A DNA stretch of 64,000 nucleotides from Schnuerera sp. xch1 (GCF_019931165.1 NZ_JAIOUP010000007.1:1-64000); one strand, 5' to 3'. Counted from the stretch's first letter, positions 1 through 12,426 are shown. Notes: generated by a model from the sequence alone, not told the origin. Numbers and translations: made by a program.

Positions 1-42
1 GCTTCTTTAGAATATCGAAACCATGCATCCATAAGTGCATAA
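1..42 (+). CDS. C-terminal 13 residues of a putative IS3-type transposase (partial)
   Basis: Frame 1 reads ASLEYRNHASISA and then stops at TAA. The LEYRN core matches the S/TPxEYR-N/x pattern found just before the end of the rve integrase domain in IS3-family OrfB proteins. Only the tail is visible, so whether the transposase is intact cannot be judged. The short stretch alone would be weak evidence. The IS-like terminal repeat right behind it supports the call. Confidence 0.4.
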   Translation, partial: ASLEYRNHASISA

Positions 43-85
43 ATTTTTAATTAATTTAGTTGTCTACTTGACATGGGGCAGTTCA
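1..85 (+). mobile_element. Right end of an IS3-family-like insertion sequence (cut by window edge)
   Basis: The segment ends in a sequence whose reverse complement begins TGAACTGCCCCATGTCAAGT, which resembles the terminal repeats (TGAACTG-CCCC type, TG...CA ends) of many IS3-family elements. A short reading frame typical of a transposase C-terminus stops 18 bp before this repeat, which is the usual layout at the right end of such elements. The rest of the element lies outside the window. It sits just downstream of, and convergent with, murA. The family call is inference from the end sequence and the transposase tail. Confidence 0.5.
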
Positions 86-140
86 CCCAAGCCGTCCATA
101 TTATTAATCCTCTGACCTTTTGTTTTTAATTGTGAATTGA

Positions 141-1391
141 TTAAGCTCTATACAGTTTTCCTCCAAGTTTTGCAAATTTCTCTTCTAGATCTTCATATCC
201 TCTGTCAATATGGTAGATATTACTTATTTCTGTAATTCCATCAGATATTAATCCAGCCAGTACTAAAGCAGCTCCTGCTCTTAAATCCGAAGCCTTAACT
301 GGAGCTGACATCAAGCTGTCTACACCTTGAATAATTGCGGATCTACCATCTATCTTAATATCGGCTCCCATTCTTTTCAATTCATCTACATGCATAAATC
401 TATTTTCAAAGACTGTTTCAATAGCAACACTTGTCCCTTTACTAACACACATGAGTGCCATAAATTGAGGTTGCATATCTGTAGGGAATCCTGGATAAGG
501 CAATGTTTTGATATCTATTGCTTTTGGCTCATCTATACCTATTACCCTAATATTATCTTCCTCTTCTATTACTTTACATCCAGTTTCCCTTAACTTTGCA
601 ATCATTGGTTTTACGTGACTCGGTATAACCTTTTCAATTGTGATATCGCCTTTAGTTATCGCTGCTGCAACCATGAAAGTCCCAACTTCTATCCTATCCG
701 GTATAACCGAATGAGTGGCCCCACCTAGTTTCTTGACTCCTCTTATCCTGATGGTACTGGTACCTGCACCTTTAATACGTCCTCCTAATTTGTTCAAAAA
801 ATTAGATAAATCCACAATTTCAGGTTCCATAGCGGCATTATCAATTATGGTTTCACCTTCTGCCATTACCGCAGCCATCATTACATTTTCAGTTGCTCCT
901 ACACTGGGAAAGTCCAAATAAATTCTCTCCCCAATTAATTCATCTGCATGAGCACCAATATTACCATGATCTACATCTATCCTTGCTCCTAAAGCTCTAA
1001 AACCTTTTAAATGCAAATCTATAGGTCGAGTCCCAATGGCACAACCCCCAGGTAAAGACGTCTTTGCTCTACCTAATCGAGTTAATAATGGACCTGCTAC
1101 TAAAAAAGATGCTCTCATTCTACTCATCAATTCATAAGGTGTTTCGTGTTTATTTATATTAGCAGAATTTATCTTTATAATTCCTTTATCCAATAATTCC
1201 ACTTTTGCTCCTAAATATGATAATACTTCACACATTACTTCTACATCTTTTAATTTTGGTACATTCTCTAGTATGATATCTTCTGTCCCTAACAAAGAAG
1301 CCGCTAGAATTGGCAATGCGGAATTCTTTGCTCCACTTATTCTTATGTTTCCTCTTAATGGAGGGCTCTTTTCAACCATAAACCTATCCAT
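141..1391 (-). CDS. murA: UDP-N-acetylglucosamine 1-carboxyvinyltransferase MurA
   Basis: This cytosolic enzyme transfers enolpyruvate from PEP to UDP-GlcNAc, the first committed step of peptidoglycan synthesis. The 416 residues match the family length. The N-terminal SGAKNSALP holds the conserved Lys22. The loop PGGCAIG carries Cys117, the residue that fosfomycin alkylates. The C-terminus GYEDLEEKFAKLGG is typical. The start ATG follows an AGGAGGAGATGAA-type site. A second Met at residue 5 is possible but lies farther from the site. It follows ywmB by 17 bp at the end of the atp region, as murAA does in Bacillus. Confidence 0.97.
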   Translation of the reverse strand: MDRFMVEKSPPLRGNIRISGAKNSALPILAASLLGTEDIILENVPKLKDVEVMCEVLSYLGAKVELLDKGIIKINSANINKHETPYELMSRMRASFLVAGPLLTRLGRAKTSLPGGCAIGTRPIDLHLKGFRALGARIDVDHGNIGAHADELIGERIYLDFPSVGATENVMMAAVMAEGETIIDNAAMEPEIVDLSNFLNKLGGRIKGAGTSTIRIRGVKKLGGATHSVIPDRIEVGTFMVAAAITKGDITIEKVIPSHVKPMIAKLRETGCKVIEEEDNIRVIGIDEPKAIDIKTLPYPGFPTDMQPQFMALMCVSKGTSVAIETVFENRFMHVDELKRMGADIKIDGRSAIIQGVDSLMSAPVKASDLRAGAALVLAGLISDGITEISNIYHIDRGYEDLEEKFAKLGGKLYRA

Positions 1392-1408
1392 TTCATCTCC
1401 TCCTGTTA

Positions 1409-2209
1409 TTAGTATCCAATAGTTATAATAGGTGTCCCAATTAAAATATAGGTTTTATTTTCATGTTCATCAAATCTCATCGCAATATTCAGATTCATCT
1501 TATTTTCCCCCGTATATATGTACTCATCTATATAAGGGGTAAATATGGAAAAGCTTAAAGTGTCATCATCTTTATATTGCTCTATAATCTTTCCATTTAC
1601 AGTTTTAGTTGCAGCTAATATTTTATCTTCATTTTTACCCATATTCATATTATCATTAATGGTACCAACAATGCAAGAAGTAACATTCATAGATTTATCA
1701 TATTCATCAAAAATTTTCTCTACTTTCAACATTATATCATTGTTTTCAACAAATGGATTATTGCTTATCAAGTTGATAAAAAGAGATGTCTCTCCAGAAT
1801 TATCCTTTTCATAAGAATAGGATGATAATGTAAAAGTTACCAAATTATTTTTCTTATCAACCCCCTGTACCATTATTTGGTTAAACCCGTCTTCTTCAAT
1901 TTTTTCTTCCCAATAATAGTCTCCTGTTAATTCTTTACCTTGTACTATTTTACGGTCAATTAAAATCCCCTTTATTCCTAGTTCATTTCTAATTCTATCT
2001 TTAAAATCTAACATTTCGTCTTTTTCAACAAACCTGTCAAGTATAACTCCACCTAAACTTATGTCGCCTTCCTTAAAAGTAGCATCAGTTTTTTCGAGAA
2101 TTTCCATCATAAGTTCTATTTCTGAATTCTTTCTCCTATTTACTCCAAGTGTTGGAAATAGTAAAACTATAATAATACCTAATATTATAAATTTTTTATA
2201 AAGTTTCAT
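1409..2209 (-). CDS. ywmB: YwmB-family protein (DUF1779, TATA-box-binding-like fold)
   Basis: The protein has 266 residues with an N-terminal hydrophobic segment (about residues 8-23), a signal peptide or membrane anchor. A soluble alpha/beta region follows. Size, a single N-terminal anchor and position directly before murA match B. subtilis YwmB, whose function is unknown. The identification rests on this synteny plus general sequence character, with no catalytic motif to point to. The ATG follows GGAGGTTAGGGT. It is probably exported and outward-facing. A strong terminator separates it from atpC, so it and murA probably have their own promoter. Confidence 0.75.
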   Translation of the reverse strand: MKLYKKFIILGIIIVLLFPTLGVNRRKNSEIELMMEILEKTDATFKEGDISLGGVILDRFVEKDEMLDFKDRIRNELGIKGILIDRKIVQGKELTGDYYWEEKIEEDGFNQIMVQGVDKKNNLVTFTLSSYSYEKDNSGETSLFINLISNNPFVENNDIMLKVEKIFDEYDKSMNVTSCIVGTINDNMNMGKNEDKILAATKTVNGKIIEQYKDDDTLSFSIFTPYIDEYIYTGENKMNLNIAMRFDEHENKTYILIGTPIITIGY

Positions 2210-2287
2210 ACCCTAACCTCCAAACATTTATTAAGGAAAAGGGTATTGCAGATAAAAACGTAAAGGGGGACAAAACATTTCTATCAT

Positions 2288-2338
2288 AAAAAATACCCTT
2301 TCCTATGGTAAAAGTATTACCAAGAAAGGGTACTTTTT
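2288..2338. terminator. Intrinsic terminator closing the atp operon (bidirectional form)
   Basis: Arms TACCCTTTC (2294-2302) and GAAAGGGTA (2324-2332) pair perfectly. Inner arms TGGTAA and TTACCA extend the stem. On the minus strand six T follow the stem, and on the plus strand five T follow, so it could stop transcription either way. It lies directly after atpC. Confidence 0.85.
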
Positions 2339-2343
2339 ATACC

Positions 2344-2769
2344 TTATTGGTTAATTTTTTCATTGTTAAATTCTTTTAAGTTTGCTATATCCAACCTATT
2401 TAAAGCTCTTCGTAGTGCAAGTTCTGCTCTAGCCACATCTAATCCTTCTTTTTTTTCTCTCAAACGATTCTCTGCTCTTTCCTTAGCACTCTCAGCTCTT
2501 TCAATGTCAATTTCTTCAGGCCATTCAACAGAATCTGTAATGACAGTAGCCTTTTCTTTAGTGACAGAAATATATCCATCAGTTACTGCTGCTACCTTTT
2601 CTTCTCCATCGTTTATTATCCTTATCTTTCCTATATCAAGAGGCGTTATTAGAGGAGCTCTATTTTTTAAAATAGCTAAATCTCCTTCTACTCCTCTTAC
2701 GATGACCATATCTACTTCATCAGAAAAAAAAGCTTTGTCAGGAGTAACTATTTCAAGTTTAAAAGCCAT
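2344..2769 (-). CDS. atpC: F1F0 ATP synthase epsilon subunit
   Basis: This small central-stalk subunit couples rotation to catalysis and can inhibit ATP hydrolysis. The 141 residues show the usual two parts: an N-terminal beta barrel (FKLEIVTPDKAFFSDEVDMV, GVEGDLAILKNRAPLITPL) and a C-terminal two-helix domain with RAENRLREKKEGLDVARAEL. The start follows GGAGGGTTAATT. It begins 2 bp after the atpD stop, so translation is probably coupled. It is the last gene of the atp operon. Confidence 0.96.
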   Translation of the reverse strand: MAFKLEIVTPDKAFFSDEVDMVIVRGVEGDLAILKNRAPLITPLDIGKIRIINDGEEKVAAVTDGYISVTKEKATVITDSVEWPEEIDIERAESAKERAENRLREKKEGLDVARAELALRRALNRLDIANLKEFNNEKINQ

Positions 2770-2771
2770 AA

Positions 2772-5049
<2,278 letters not shown>

Positions 5050-5077
5050 TTAATTCACCCCCATATTTTAGGGAATA

Positions 5078-6580
5078 CTAAAAGCTTTTCTTAAATTCAG
5101 TAACAGCTTCATCTATTTTCTTTTCAGTTTCCTCAGTTAAATCTTTAGTTTCCTTTATTGAATCAATTATTTCAGGGAAATTGTTATCCACATAATTCAA
5201 AAAGTCATTTTCAAATTCACTTACTTTCTCCACAGGTATATCAGTTAGATGTTTATTTATTACAGTATATAGAACTATAACTTGATGTTCTACCCTTACA
5301 GGACTGTATTGAGGTTGCTTAAGTATCTCTATTATTCGCTCACCTTGTTCTAACTGTTCTTTCGTATCCTTATCAAGTTCTGAACCAAATTGAGCAAAAG
5401 CTGCTAAGTCTCTATATTGAGCAAGCTCTAGCTTTAGGCTTCCAGCTACCTTTTTCATAGCCTTTATTTGAGCTGCTCCTCCTACCCTGGATACTGAAAG
5501 TCCTGTATTTATAGCAGGTCTAATTCCTGCAAAGAATAAATCTGTCTCTAAGAATATCTGACCATCTGTAATTGATATAACGTTTGTAGGAATATATGCA
5601 GAAATATCTCCGGCTAAGGTTTCTATAATTGGCAATGCAGTTATAGAACCTCCACCATAGTCCTTATTCAACTTTGCAGATCTTTCTAGTAGTCTTGAAT
5701 GTAGATAAAATACATCTCCTGGATAAGCCTCACGTCCAGGTGGTCTTCTAAGCAATAATGACATTGCTCTATATGCTGTAGCGTGTTTAGATAAATCGTC
5801 ATAAACGATAAGTACATCTTTACCATTAGACATAAATTCCTCTCCAATGCTAACTCCAGCATAAGGAGCAATATACTGTAATGGTGCCAATTCACTTGCA
5901 GTTGCAGAAACAACCACAGTATAATCCATAGCTCCATGTCTTTCGAATGTATCAACTATTTGAGCTACTGTAGATCTTTTTTGTCCAATTGCTACATATA
6001 TACATATAACATCTTGGTCTTTCTGATTAATAATTGTGTCCACTGCTATTGCAGTCTTTCCAGTCTGTCTATCTCCAATGATAAGTTCCCTTTGTCCTCT
6101 ACCTATTGGGAACATAGAGTCTATTGACTTTATTCCAGTTTGAAGCGGTTCATTTACAGATTCCCTAGTAATAACACCTGGTGCAACTTTCTCTATAGGC
6201 CTAAATTTAGTTGCATTTATAGGTCCCTTTCCATCTACAGGTTGACCTAGGGAGTTAACAACTCTACCTATCATTGCATCTCCAACTGGAACTTCTATTA
6301 TTCTGTTAGTCTTTTTAACTGTATCTCCTTCTTTAATATCCTTATCAGATCCTAAAAGTACACATCCTACGTTGTCCTCTTCCAAGTTAAGAGCCATACC
6401 ATAAACTCCACCTGGAAATTCAATTAATTCATTAGCCATACATCCTTCTAATCCGTGGATCCTAGCTATACCATCTCCAACCGTAAGTACTGTACCTACG
6501 TCAACCATATCCAATTTCTTCTTATATTTTTTAATCTGTTCTTTTATAACAGAACTAATTTCTTCTGGTCTTAACTCCAT
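5078..6580 (-). CDS. atpA: F1F0 ATP synthase alpha subunit
   Basis: This is the regulatory nucleotide-binding subunit of F1, 500 residues, the normal length. The P loop GDRQTGKT lies near residue 170. The arginine-finger region [20 protein letters not shown] and the N-terminal [11 protein letters not shown] helix that meets the delta subunit are present. The start ATG follows GGGGTGAAAAA. It lies 18 bp after atpH. Confidence 0.97.
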   Translation of the reverse strand: MELRPEEISSVIKEQIKKYKKKLDMVDVGTVLTVGDGIARIHGLEGCMANELIEFPGGVYGMALNLEEDNVGCVLLGSDKDIKEGDTVKKTNRIIEVPVGDAMIGRVVNSLGQPVDGKGPINATKFRPIEKVAPGVITRESVNEPLQTGIKSIDSMFPIGRGQRELIIGDRQTGKTAIAVDTIINQKDQDVICIYVAIGQKRSTVAQIVDTFERHGAMDYTVVVSATASELAPLQYIAPYAGVSIGEEFMSNGKDVLIVYDDLSKHATAYRAMSLLLRRPPGREAYPGDVFYLHSRLLERSAKLNKDYGGGSITALPIIETLAGDISAYIPTNVISITDGQIFLETDLFFAGIRPAINTGLSVSRVGGAAQIKAMKKVAGSLKLELAQYRDLAAFAQFGSELDKDTKEQLEQGERIIEILKQPQYSPVRVEHQVIVLYTVINKHLTDIPVEKVSEFENDFLNYVDNNFPEIIDSIKETKDLTEETEKKIDEAVTEFKKSF

Positions 6581-6598
6581 TTTTTCACCCCAGCTTTC

Positions 6599-7141
6599 CT
6601 ATAATGTTGCGCCTTTCATAGCTTTTTCAATTTCTTCTAATTGTCCCTTAATAGTTCCGTCTACTATTTTATTCTCAATTTTTAATAGTACACCGCCTAT
6701 TACATCTTCATCTACAATATTTTTCAATTTCACTGTTTTATTTAATTTGTTCTCCAATGCTTTAGCTAATTTTTTCTTACCTTCGTCATCCATTTCCACT
6801 GATGTAATGGCAGTAACCTCTACTATATTTTCATGCTCATTGAATAACTTTTCAAATTCCTTATTTATCTCTATAATTGTTCCTTCTCTTCTTTTGTCTA
6901 TTAGAATATATAAGAAATTTAGAACTTCTACGGATACTAAATCTTTAAATACTGAATTCAGTAAATCCTTCTTCTCTCTCTTTAAAACCTTTGGATGAGA
7001 AAGTATTTTTCGAAGGCTTACCTCTTTCATTAAAACATCTGTTACTTTCAACATATCCTCCCTAAATCGTTGCAACTTATTTAATTCTATACCAGCTTCA
7101 AATAAAGCAAAAGCATATCTTCTACCTATTAAATTTGCCAT
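6599..7141 (-). CDS. atpH: F1F0 ATP synthase delta subunit
   Basis: This subunit links the peripheral stalk to the top of F1. The 180 residues match the OSCP/delta family: N-terminal NLIGRRYAFALFEAG and the C-terminal signature DEDVIGGVLLKIENKIVDGTIKGQL. It overlaps the end of atpF by 13 bp, which suggests translational coupling. Sequence is divergent in the middle, as is usual for delta. Confidence 0.94.
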   Translation of the reverse strand: MANLIGRRYAFALFEAGIELNKLQRFREDMLKVTDVLMKEVSLRKILSHPKVLKREKKDLLNSVFKDLVSVEVLNFLYILIDKRREGTIIEINKEFEKLFNEHENIVEVTAITSVEMDDEGKKKLAKALENKLNKTVKLKNIVDEDVIGGVLLKIENKIVDGTIKGQLEEIEKAMKGATL

Positions 7142-7635
7142 TTTTGACTCCCTACCTCATCAACAAATTTGTTTATCAATTTCTGTTGTTTAGTTGAATC
7201 CATTTCCTCTTGAATTATTTTAGAAGCAATTAAAATAGCCATCTCTCCAGATTGAGTCTTTATATCCAACAGAGCCTTTTCCTTTTCAGCTTCTATTTCC
7301 TTTTTAGCTTTTTCTATTATGCTATTTGCTTCTTCTTTTGCCTCAGTTACAATACTCTCTTTTACTTCTTCGCCTCTTTTTCTTCCACTTTCAATTATCT
7401 CTTGTGTTTCTTGCCTTGCTTCAGCGATTCTAGCTTCATACTCATCTTTCAGTTTCATTGCTTCTTGTCTTATCTCTTTAGCTTCATCTATCTCATTCTT
7501 TATATTTTCTTTTCTATCATTGAGAATCTTAGAAACTGGTTTATATAATAATTTTCTTAATCCTAAAAACAATATAAATGTTGCTATTAGGGTCAGAATT
7601 ACTGATGAGAGTTCTGGTAATACCCTTACATTCAT
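7129..7635 (-). CDS. atpF: F1F0 ATP synthase b subunit
   Basis: This is the membrane-anchored peripheral stalk. The 168 residues have one N-terminal membrane helix (about residues 10-28, VILTLIATFILFLGLRKLL). The rest is a long charged helix rich in E, K, R and A (about residues 35-155), as expected for the dimeric stator. The ATG follows AAGGAGGCTTTGTT. Nothing suggests a split b/b-prime pair. Confidence 0.94.
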   Translation of the reverse strand: MNVRVLPELSSVILTLIATFILFLGLRKLLYKPVSKILNDRKENIKNEIDEAKEIRQEAMKLKDEYEARIAEARQETQEIIESGRKRGEEVKESIVTEAKEEANSIIEKAKKEIEAEKEKALLDIKTQSGEMAILIASKIIQEEMDSTKQQKLINKFVDEVGSQKWQI

Positions 7636-7700
7636 AACAAAGCCTCCTTTTTAAAGGGGTATTTAGGAGGGTTCCTCTAAGATAATGGAACCCTTTCTTT

Positions 7701-8000
<300 letters not shown>

Positions 8001-8042
8001 TTAATTTTTATACTCATTTAGAATATTGTATTATTAGCACAA

Positions 8043-8714
8043 TCAATCATCGAAATTACCACCAATAAAAATCATTGTTAACATTGAGAAGATAAACGTT
8101 TGTAATACTCCAGAAAACAAGTCAAAATATGCATGGAGTGGTGGTGTAATGATTGGAGCAATAAATCCCAATGCATTGTATATAAGCGACATAATGATTA
8201 CACCACTTAGTATATTTCCAAATAAACGGAAAGATAATGATATAGGATTTGCTAATTCCCCTAACACATTAAGTGGTAATAAAAATGGTAAAGGCTCTAA
8301 AAATCCTTTTAAATATCCTCCAATGCCATTGTTCTTAACTCCATAGAATTGGGTTAAAGTAAATGTAACTAATGCTAATGTAAGAGTTACACTATAATCA
8401 GACGTTGGTGGTGTAAATCCTAATAATCCAAATAGATTTGCTACCAGCAAAAAGGCCATAAGAGCAAATATAAAAGGTCCAAACCATGCTTGTTTTTCTC
8501 CCATAGTCTGTTTAACTAAATTTTCAACTGTTTCTACAGCCATTTCAATCACATTTAAAAATCCAGAAGGTTTTTCATTTGGATCTGCTTCTTTAACCTT
8601 CCTATTTGCAATTGCTGCTAATATTAATAATAAAATCACTACAATATAAACATTTACGATAGACTCAGGTATATAAATTTGTCTTCCAAATAAATTTAAG
8701 GTTATCTCAAACAA
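8043..8714 (-). CDS. atpB: F1F0 ATP synthase a subunit
   Basis: This is the stator membrane subunit that forms the two ion half-channels. The 223 residues are strongly hydrophobic with five or six membrane segments. The segment LGELANPISLSFRLFGNILS carries the essential Arg of the family. The N-terminus (FEITLNLFGRQIYIPES) is exported-side. The start is TTG after AAAGGAGGGAGTATAT. Confidence 0.95.
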   Translation of the reverse strand: MFEITLNLFGRQIYIPESIVNVYIVVILLLILAAIANRKVKEADPNEKPSGFLNVIEMAVETVENLVKQTMGEKQAWFGPFIFALMAFLLVANLFGLLGFTPPTSDYSVTLTLALVTFTLTQFYGVKNNGIGGYLKGFLEPLPFLLPLNVLGELANPISLSFRLFGNILSGVIIMSLIYNALGFIAPIITPPLHAYFDLFSGVLQTFIFSMLTMIFIGGNFDD

Positions 8715-8783
8715 ATATACTCCCTCCTTTCTTACTTATTATATAAATAGTATAACAAATTTCTTAAATGTGATTACTCATTA

Positions 8784-9176
8784 TCATTTTTTTCTATTCT
8801 TTCTTTTGAAGAAGCTATCATAAATGGTATATGTAATGATTACTATCTTTATCATAAATAATCCAATTGCTGTTGTGACAAAACTTAAATAATTTGCTAT
8901 GGCTGCAACAATAAGAACTATTCCATAGATAAGGTATCTAACAAAGTAATGAAATATCGTGTATCTGTAAGCTCTATCAGGGCTCATCTTTATCGAGTTG
9001 TTAATTGTATTTTCCAATAACTTAAATCCCAATATGCTTATAGTTGTCCCAAAAACAAATCCTAAAATTAATGGTTTATAATTTTTAAATCCCAAAAAGA
9101 TTATACCAATAATTATTAAACTATATACAATTGTTTTTTTTATAATCACGTATGATAAATTTTTATCACTTTTCAT
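8784..9176 (-). CDS. atpI: ATP synthase subunit I (AtpI-like)
   Basis: This is a 130-residue membrane protein with four predicted helices (about residues 12-28, 32-50, 70-90 and 95-115) and a basic C-terminus FFKRKNRKK. Length, topology and position as the second gene of the atp operon fit AtpI/UncI, which helps c-ring assembly and may pair with AtpZ in Mg2+/Ca2+ transport. Sequence conservation in this family is low, so position carries much of the weight. Confidence 0.8.
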   Translation of the reverse strand: MKSDKNLSYVIIKKTIVYSLIIIGIIFLGFKNYKPLILGFVFGTTISILGFKLLENTINNSIKMSPDRAYRYTIFHYFVRYLIYGIVLIVAAIANYLSFVTTAIGLFMIKIVIITYTIYDSFFKRKNRKK

Positions 9177-9180
9177 TAGT

Positions 9181-9417
9181 TCACTTCCGTTTATTATCTT
9201 TTTTATTTGCTAATTTGAGTAAATTTAAAAACCCTGCTCCTGCACCTAAAATTATAAATATCAATCTAAATGCCATCTGGGTTCCAACAAATTTGTCTAT
9301 AACGCCACCTAAATAAACTCCTAATAATATTGGAGCTATTATTGATAACCCAATTTGAGTTATTAAAGCCAAATTTTGAAAAACTTTTTTATCATTTTTT
9401 TTATTCAAGCTAAACAC
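9181..9417 (-). CDS. atpZ: AtpZ/AtpQ-like small membrane protein (F0F1-ATPase subunit family)
   Basis: The 78-residue product has two membrane helices: ALITQIGLSIIAPILLGVYLGGVID and the AFRLIFIILGAGAGFLNLLKL hairpin partner, with a basic tail. The G-x-YLG-x-x-ID turn is typical of the AtpZ family that precedes atpI. The frame opens at GTG, but a TTG at the fourth codon stands eight bases after GGAG and may be the true start. It is the first gene of the operon. Confidence 0.78.
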   Translation of the reverse strand: MFSLNKKNDKKVFQNLALITQIGLSIIAPILLGVYLGGVIDKFVGTQMAFRLIFIILGAGAGFLNLLKLANKKDNKRK

Positions 9418-9471
9418 TCCAACATTTTTTCTTAAGTAAAATTTATTAATTATTAATATTCATACAATAAT

Positions 9472-9500
9472 AATATACTTTAAATTTAAAAATATTGCAA
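9472..9500 (-). promoter_or_regulatory. Vegetative promoter for the atp operon
   Basis: On the minus strand TTGCAA (9500-9495) is followed after 17 bp by TATATT (9477-9472). It lies about 55 bp upstream of atpZ in very AT-rich DNA. Spacing is ideal and the boxes are close to the sigma-A consensus. The start site is inferred, not seen. Confidence 0.55.
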
Positions 9501-9550
9501 ATTAAAATTGTTAAATTTTTAATTTAATACCCAATTAAAATATTATATGC

Positions 9551-9588
9551 AACTAATAAAAGCCCTTGTTTAAGGACTTTTATTAGTT
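9551..9588 (-). terminator. Terminator after the CoA-transferase genes
   Basis: Arms of 17 bp (9551-9567 and 9572-9588) pair with a single C/A mismatch around a four-base loop. The arms themselves are A-rich then T-rich, giving the T tract on either strand. It separates ctfB from the atp promoter. Confidence 0.8.
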
Positions 9589-9607
9589 TTTATATTTATA
9601 TTAATAA

Positions 9608-10267
9608 TTAAATTTTCATTTCCTTTAAATCATCTGTAACTATTAGTTTAGCTTCTGTAGCTTCTTGTACTTGATCAATTGTAAATTTAGGATTAATTTC
9701 CTTTAAAAGTATTCCTTCTTCTATAATTTCCATTACTCCCATTTCAGTAATAATCATATCTACTTGATTAGCAGCAGTTAAAGGAAGATTACATTTGTCA
9801 AGTATTTTATGGTTTCCTTTGGCAGTATGCTCCATAGCTACGATCACTCTTTTTGCTCCTACTACTAAGTCCATAGCACCGCCCATTCCTGGTGCCATCT
9901 TGCCTGGAATCATCCAATTTGCTAAATTCCCTTCTTTATCTACTTGTAAGGCTCCAAGAACAGTTACATCAACATGGCCTCCTCTAATTATTCCAAAGGA
10001 AGTGGCAGAATCAAAAAATGCTCCTTCTGGTAAAATAGTTACAGGCTGACCTCCTGCATTTACTACATCCTTGTCCTCTTCTCCTTCTTTAGGAGCTGGC
10101 CCTAACCCTATAAATCCGTTCTCTGATTGAAAGGATATATTCATGCCTTCTGGTATGTAGTTAACCACCATTGTAGGCAATCCAATACCTAAATTAACTA
10201 TATCTCCATCTTTTAATTCCTTAGCAACTCTTTTAGCTATAAACTGCTTTCTTTCCTTCTTATCCAC
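9608..10267 (-). CDS. ctfB: 3-oxoacid/acetoacetate CoA-transferase subunit B
   Basis: With subunit A this enzyme moves CoA between acyl-CoA and acetoacetate or a related acid. The 219 residues begin [27 protein letters not shown]. The SENG motif ([12 protein letters not shown]) contains the catalytic Glu that forms the glutamyl-CoA thioester. The GTG start overlaps the subunit A stop by one base, so the two are translationally coupled. Substrate cannot be fixed from sequence. The thiolase and AtoE next door favour acetoacetate/butyrate. Confidence 0.92.
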   Translation of the reverse strand: MDKKERKQFIAKRVAKELKDGDIVNLGIGLPTMVVNYIPEGMNISFQSENGFIGLGPAPKEGEEDKDVVNAGGQPVTILPEGAFFDSATSFGIIRGGHVDVTVLGALQVDKEGNLANWMIPGKMAPGMGGAMDLVVGAKRVIVAMEHTAKGNHKILDKCNLPLTAANQVDMIITEMGVMEIIEEGILLKEINPKFTIDQVQEATEAKLIVTDDLKEMKI

Positions 10268-10923
10268 TATCTATCACCTCCACCAACTATATAATCTACA
10301 AATAATCCTGGCGTAATAACTTCATTTGGATCTATTTCTCCTGATTCTACTATATTTTCAGCTTCAACTATTACTGTATCTGCCGCAGTTGCCATAATGG
10401 TATTGAAGTTTCTTGTAGCTCCTCGATAAACTATATTACCTTTTCTGTCCACCTTATAACCAAGCAATAATGCTACATCCGCTCTTAGCGGCAATTCAAG
10501 AAGATATTCTTCACCATCTATTTCAATCCTCTTTTTCCCTTCTTGTACTACTGTTCCTACTCCTGTTGGTGTTAGAAATCCCCCTAATCCTGCACCTCCA
10601 GCTCTTATTTGTTCTGCTAAAGTCCCTTGAGGTACTAGTACTACTTCCATTTCACCTGAATTCATCTGATTTCCCGTTTCCTTATTAGTACCTATATGGG
10701 AAGCTATTAGTTTTTTAATCTGTCTGTTTACAACTAGTTTACCTACACCAGAATCAACAAACCCTGAATCATTACAAATCAACGTCAAATCCTTAACGCC
10801 TTTTTCCACTAATGCATCTACTAGTTTACAGGGAGTACCACAGCTTAAAAATCCTCCAACCATGATAGTCATACCGTCTTTTATCTGTTCAACAGCTTCA
10901 TCCATCGAAATAATCCTTGCCAT
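10267..10923 (-). CDS. ctfA: 3-oxoacid/acetoacetate CoA-transferase subunit A
   Basis: This is the CoA-binding partner of subunit B, 218 residues. It shows the family glycine-rich [12 protein letters not shown] and the [21 protein letters not shown] segment. The frame is open further upstream, but ATG at [10 protein letters not shown] follows GGAGGTGTTTTTT and gives the normal N-terminus. No promoter is evident in the 167 bp before it, so it is probably transcribed with the thiolase gene. Confidence 0.92.
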   Translation of the reverse strand: MARIISMDEAVEQIKDGMTIMVGGFLSCGTPCKLVDALVEKGVKDLTLICNDSGFVDSGVGKLVVNRQIKKLIASHIGTNKETGNQMNSGEMEVVLVPQGTLAEQIRAGGAGLGGFLTPTGVGTVVQEGKKRIEIDGEEYLLELPLRADVALLLGYKVDRKGNIVYRGATRNFNTIMATAADTVIVEAENIVESGEIDPNEVITPGLFVDYIVGGGDR

Positions 10924-11090
10924 AAAAAACACCTCCACCCATTTTCCAAAACCAAAATATGTATGTTGTAATTTTGTCAAACTTGTTATAAATCTTCATT
11001 ATCTTTAGTTATTCTAAAAGAAATACTCCAATTTTCAAATATGGAATAAATCTCTATCTAATTTCCTTGTTCCCTAAACAAAAGAAATGA

Positions 11091-12269
11091 CTATCTCTTA
11101 ACTACAACAGCTATACCTTGACCCCCGCCAACGCATAAAGTTGCAAGTCCTTTCTTAGAATTTCTTTTTGCCATTTCATATAATAGAGTAACCAAAATTC
11201 TTGCTCCCGAAGCTCCAATCGGATGTCCTAATGCTATAGCTCCTCCATTAACATTTGTCTTTTCAACATCCAAACCTAATTCCTTAATCACAGCTAAGGA
11301 TTGCGCCGCAAAAGCTTCATTCGCTTCTATTAAATCTAAATCTTGTATCGATGTGTTAGCCTTTTGTAATGCTTTTTTAGTTGCTGGTATTGGGCCTGTT
11401 CCCATTACCTTCGGGTCTACACCTGCAGAAGCATAGGATACAATAGTTGCTAAAGGCTTTATACCTAATTCTCTAGCCTTTTCTTTAGACATAATGATTA
11501 AAGCCGCTGCTCCATCATTAATACCTGATGCATTTCCTGCTGTTACAGTGCCATCTTTTTTAAAAGCTGGTTTTAATTTTTGCATTCCTTCAATAGTCGA
11601 TCCAAATCTTGGATGCTCATCAGTATCCACTACTATTGGATCCTTTTTCCTCTGAGGAACTTCTACTGGAATAATTTCATCTTTAAATCTCCCACTCTTT
11701 ATGGCTTGTTCTGCTCTTAATTGACTTGTTAATGCAAATTGGTCTTGTTCTTCTCTGGGTATATTCCACTGTTCTGCAACATTTTCAGCAGTAATACCCA
11801 TATGATAATCATTGAATATATCCCATAGACCATCATGTACCATGTAGTCTTCTATAACCCCGTCACCCATTCTTTGCCCCCATCTTGCTCCTTTTAATAT
11901 ATATGGAGCTTGAGACATGTTTTCAGTTCCTCCTGCTAATATAATATCAGCTTCCCCAGCCATTATGGCTTGAGTTGCCAATGCTATAGTTTTAAGTCCA
12001 GATCCGCAAACTTTGTTTACTGTAAACGAAGGTACTTCTACTGGTATATTAGAATGTATTAAAACCTGCCTAGCTGTATTCTGTCCTAATCCAGCTTGTA
12101 ATACATTTCCAAATATAACTTCCTCCACCATTTCTGGCTTGATGTTTGCTCTTTTCATAGCTTCTTTTGCTACAATGGTACCTAATTGTATAGCTGAAAC
12201 ATTTTTAAGACTTCCACCAAAAGTTCCAATTGGTGTTCTAACAGCTGATACAATGACAATCTCTCTCAT
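11091..12269 (-). CDS. thl: Acetyl-CoA C-acetyltransferase (thiolase)
   Basis: It condenses or cleaves acetoacetyl-CoA and acetyl-CoA in the cytosol. The 392 residues have nucleophile Cys88 in KVCGSGLK, the [10 protein letters not shown] histidine motif and the C-terminal CVGGGQG cysteine motif. The ATG follows TGGAGGTTGTTATT. It has its own -24/-12 promoter 142 bp upstream. With CtfAB it would take acetoacetate to two acetyl-CoA, or run the other way for butyrate synthesis. Confidence 0.96.
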   Translation of the reverse strand: MREIVIVSAVRTPIGTFGGSLKNVSAIQLGTIVAKEAMKRANIKPEMVEEVIFGNVLQAGLGQNTARQVLIHSNIPVEVPSFTVNKVCGSGLKTIALATQAIMAGEADIILAGGTENMSQAPYILKGARWGQRMGDGVIEDYMVHDGLWDIFNDYHMGITAENVAEQWNIPREEQDQFALTSQLRAEQAIKSGRFKDEIIPVEVPQRKKDPIVVDTDEHPRFGSTIEGMQKLKPAFKKDGTVTAGNASGINDGAAALIIMSKEKARELGIKPLATIVSYASAGVDPKVMGTGPIPATKKALQKANTSIQDLDLIEANEAFAAQSLAVIKELGLDVEKTNVNGGAIALGHPIGASGARILVTLLYEMAKRNSKKGLATLCVGGGQGIAVVVKR

Positions 12270-12300
12270 AATAACAACCTCCAGAATTCAAATTTTAATA

Positions 12301-12337
12301 CTAGCATTTTTTATCCAACAATACTTTAAAATGCTAG
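12301..12337. repeat. Inverted repeat in the thiolase leader
   Basis: CTAGCATTTT (12301-12310) pairs perfectly with AAAATGCTAG (12328-12337) around a 17-base loop. It lies in the 5' untranslated region between the sigma-54 promoter and thl. It could be an RNA hairpin or a binding site. No T tract follows on the thl strand close enough to call it a terminator. Confidence 0.5.
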
Positions 12338-12410
12338 ACTTCTAATTTTTAACTAAGTATCTTCATTCTTAAATATACCTATATTAATTAATAGCTTTAT
12401 ATAAATTTAA

Positions 12411-12426
12411 TGCAAACTCTATGCCA
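12411..12426 (-). promoter_or_regulatory. Sigma-54 (-24/-12) promoter for thl-ctfAB
   Basis: The minus strand reads TTGGCATAGAGTTTGCATT, that is TGGCAT-N5-TTGCA. It matches the sigma-54 consensus TGGCAC-N5-TTGCW except for one base. It is 142 bp upstream of the thl ATG and is one of two such promoters in this locus, next to a sigma-54 activator gene. Confidence 0.82.
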
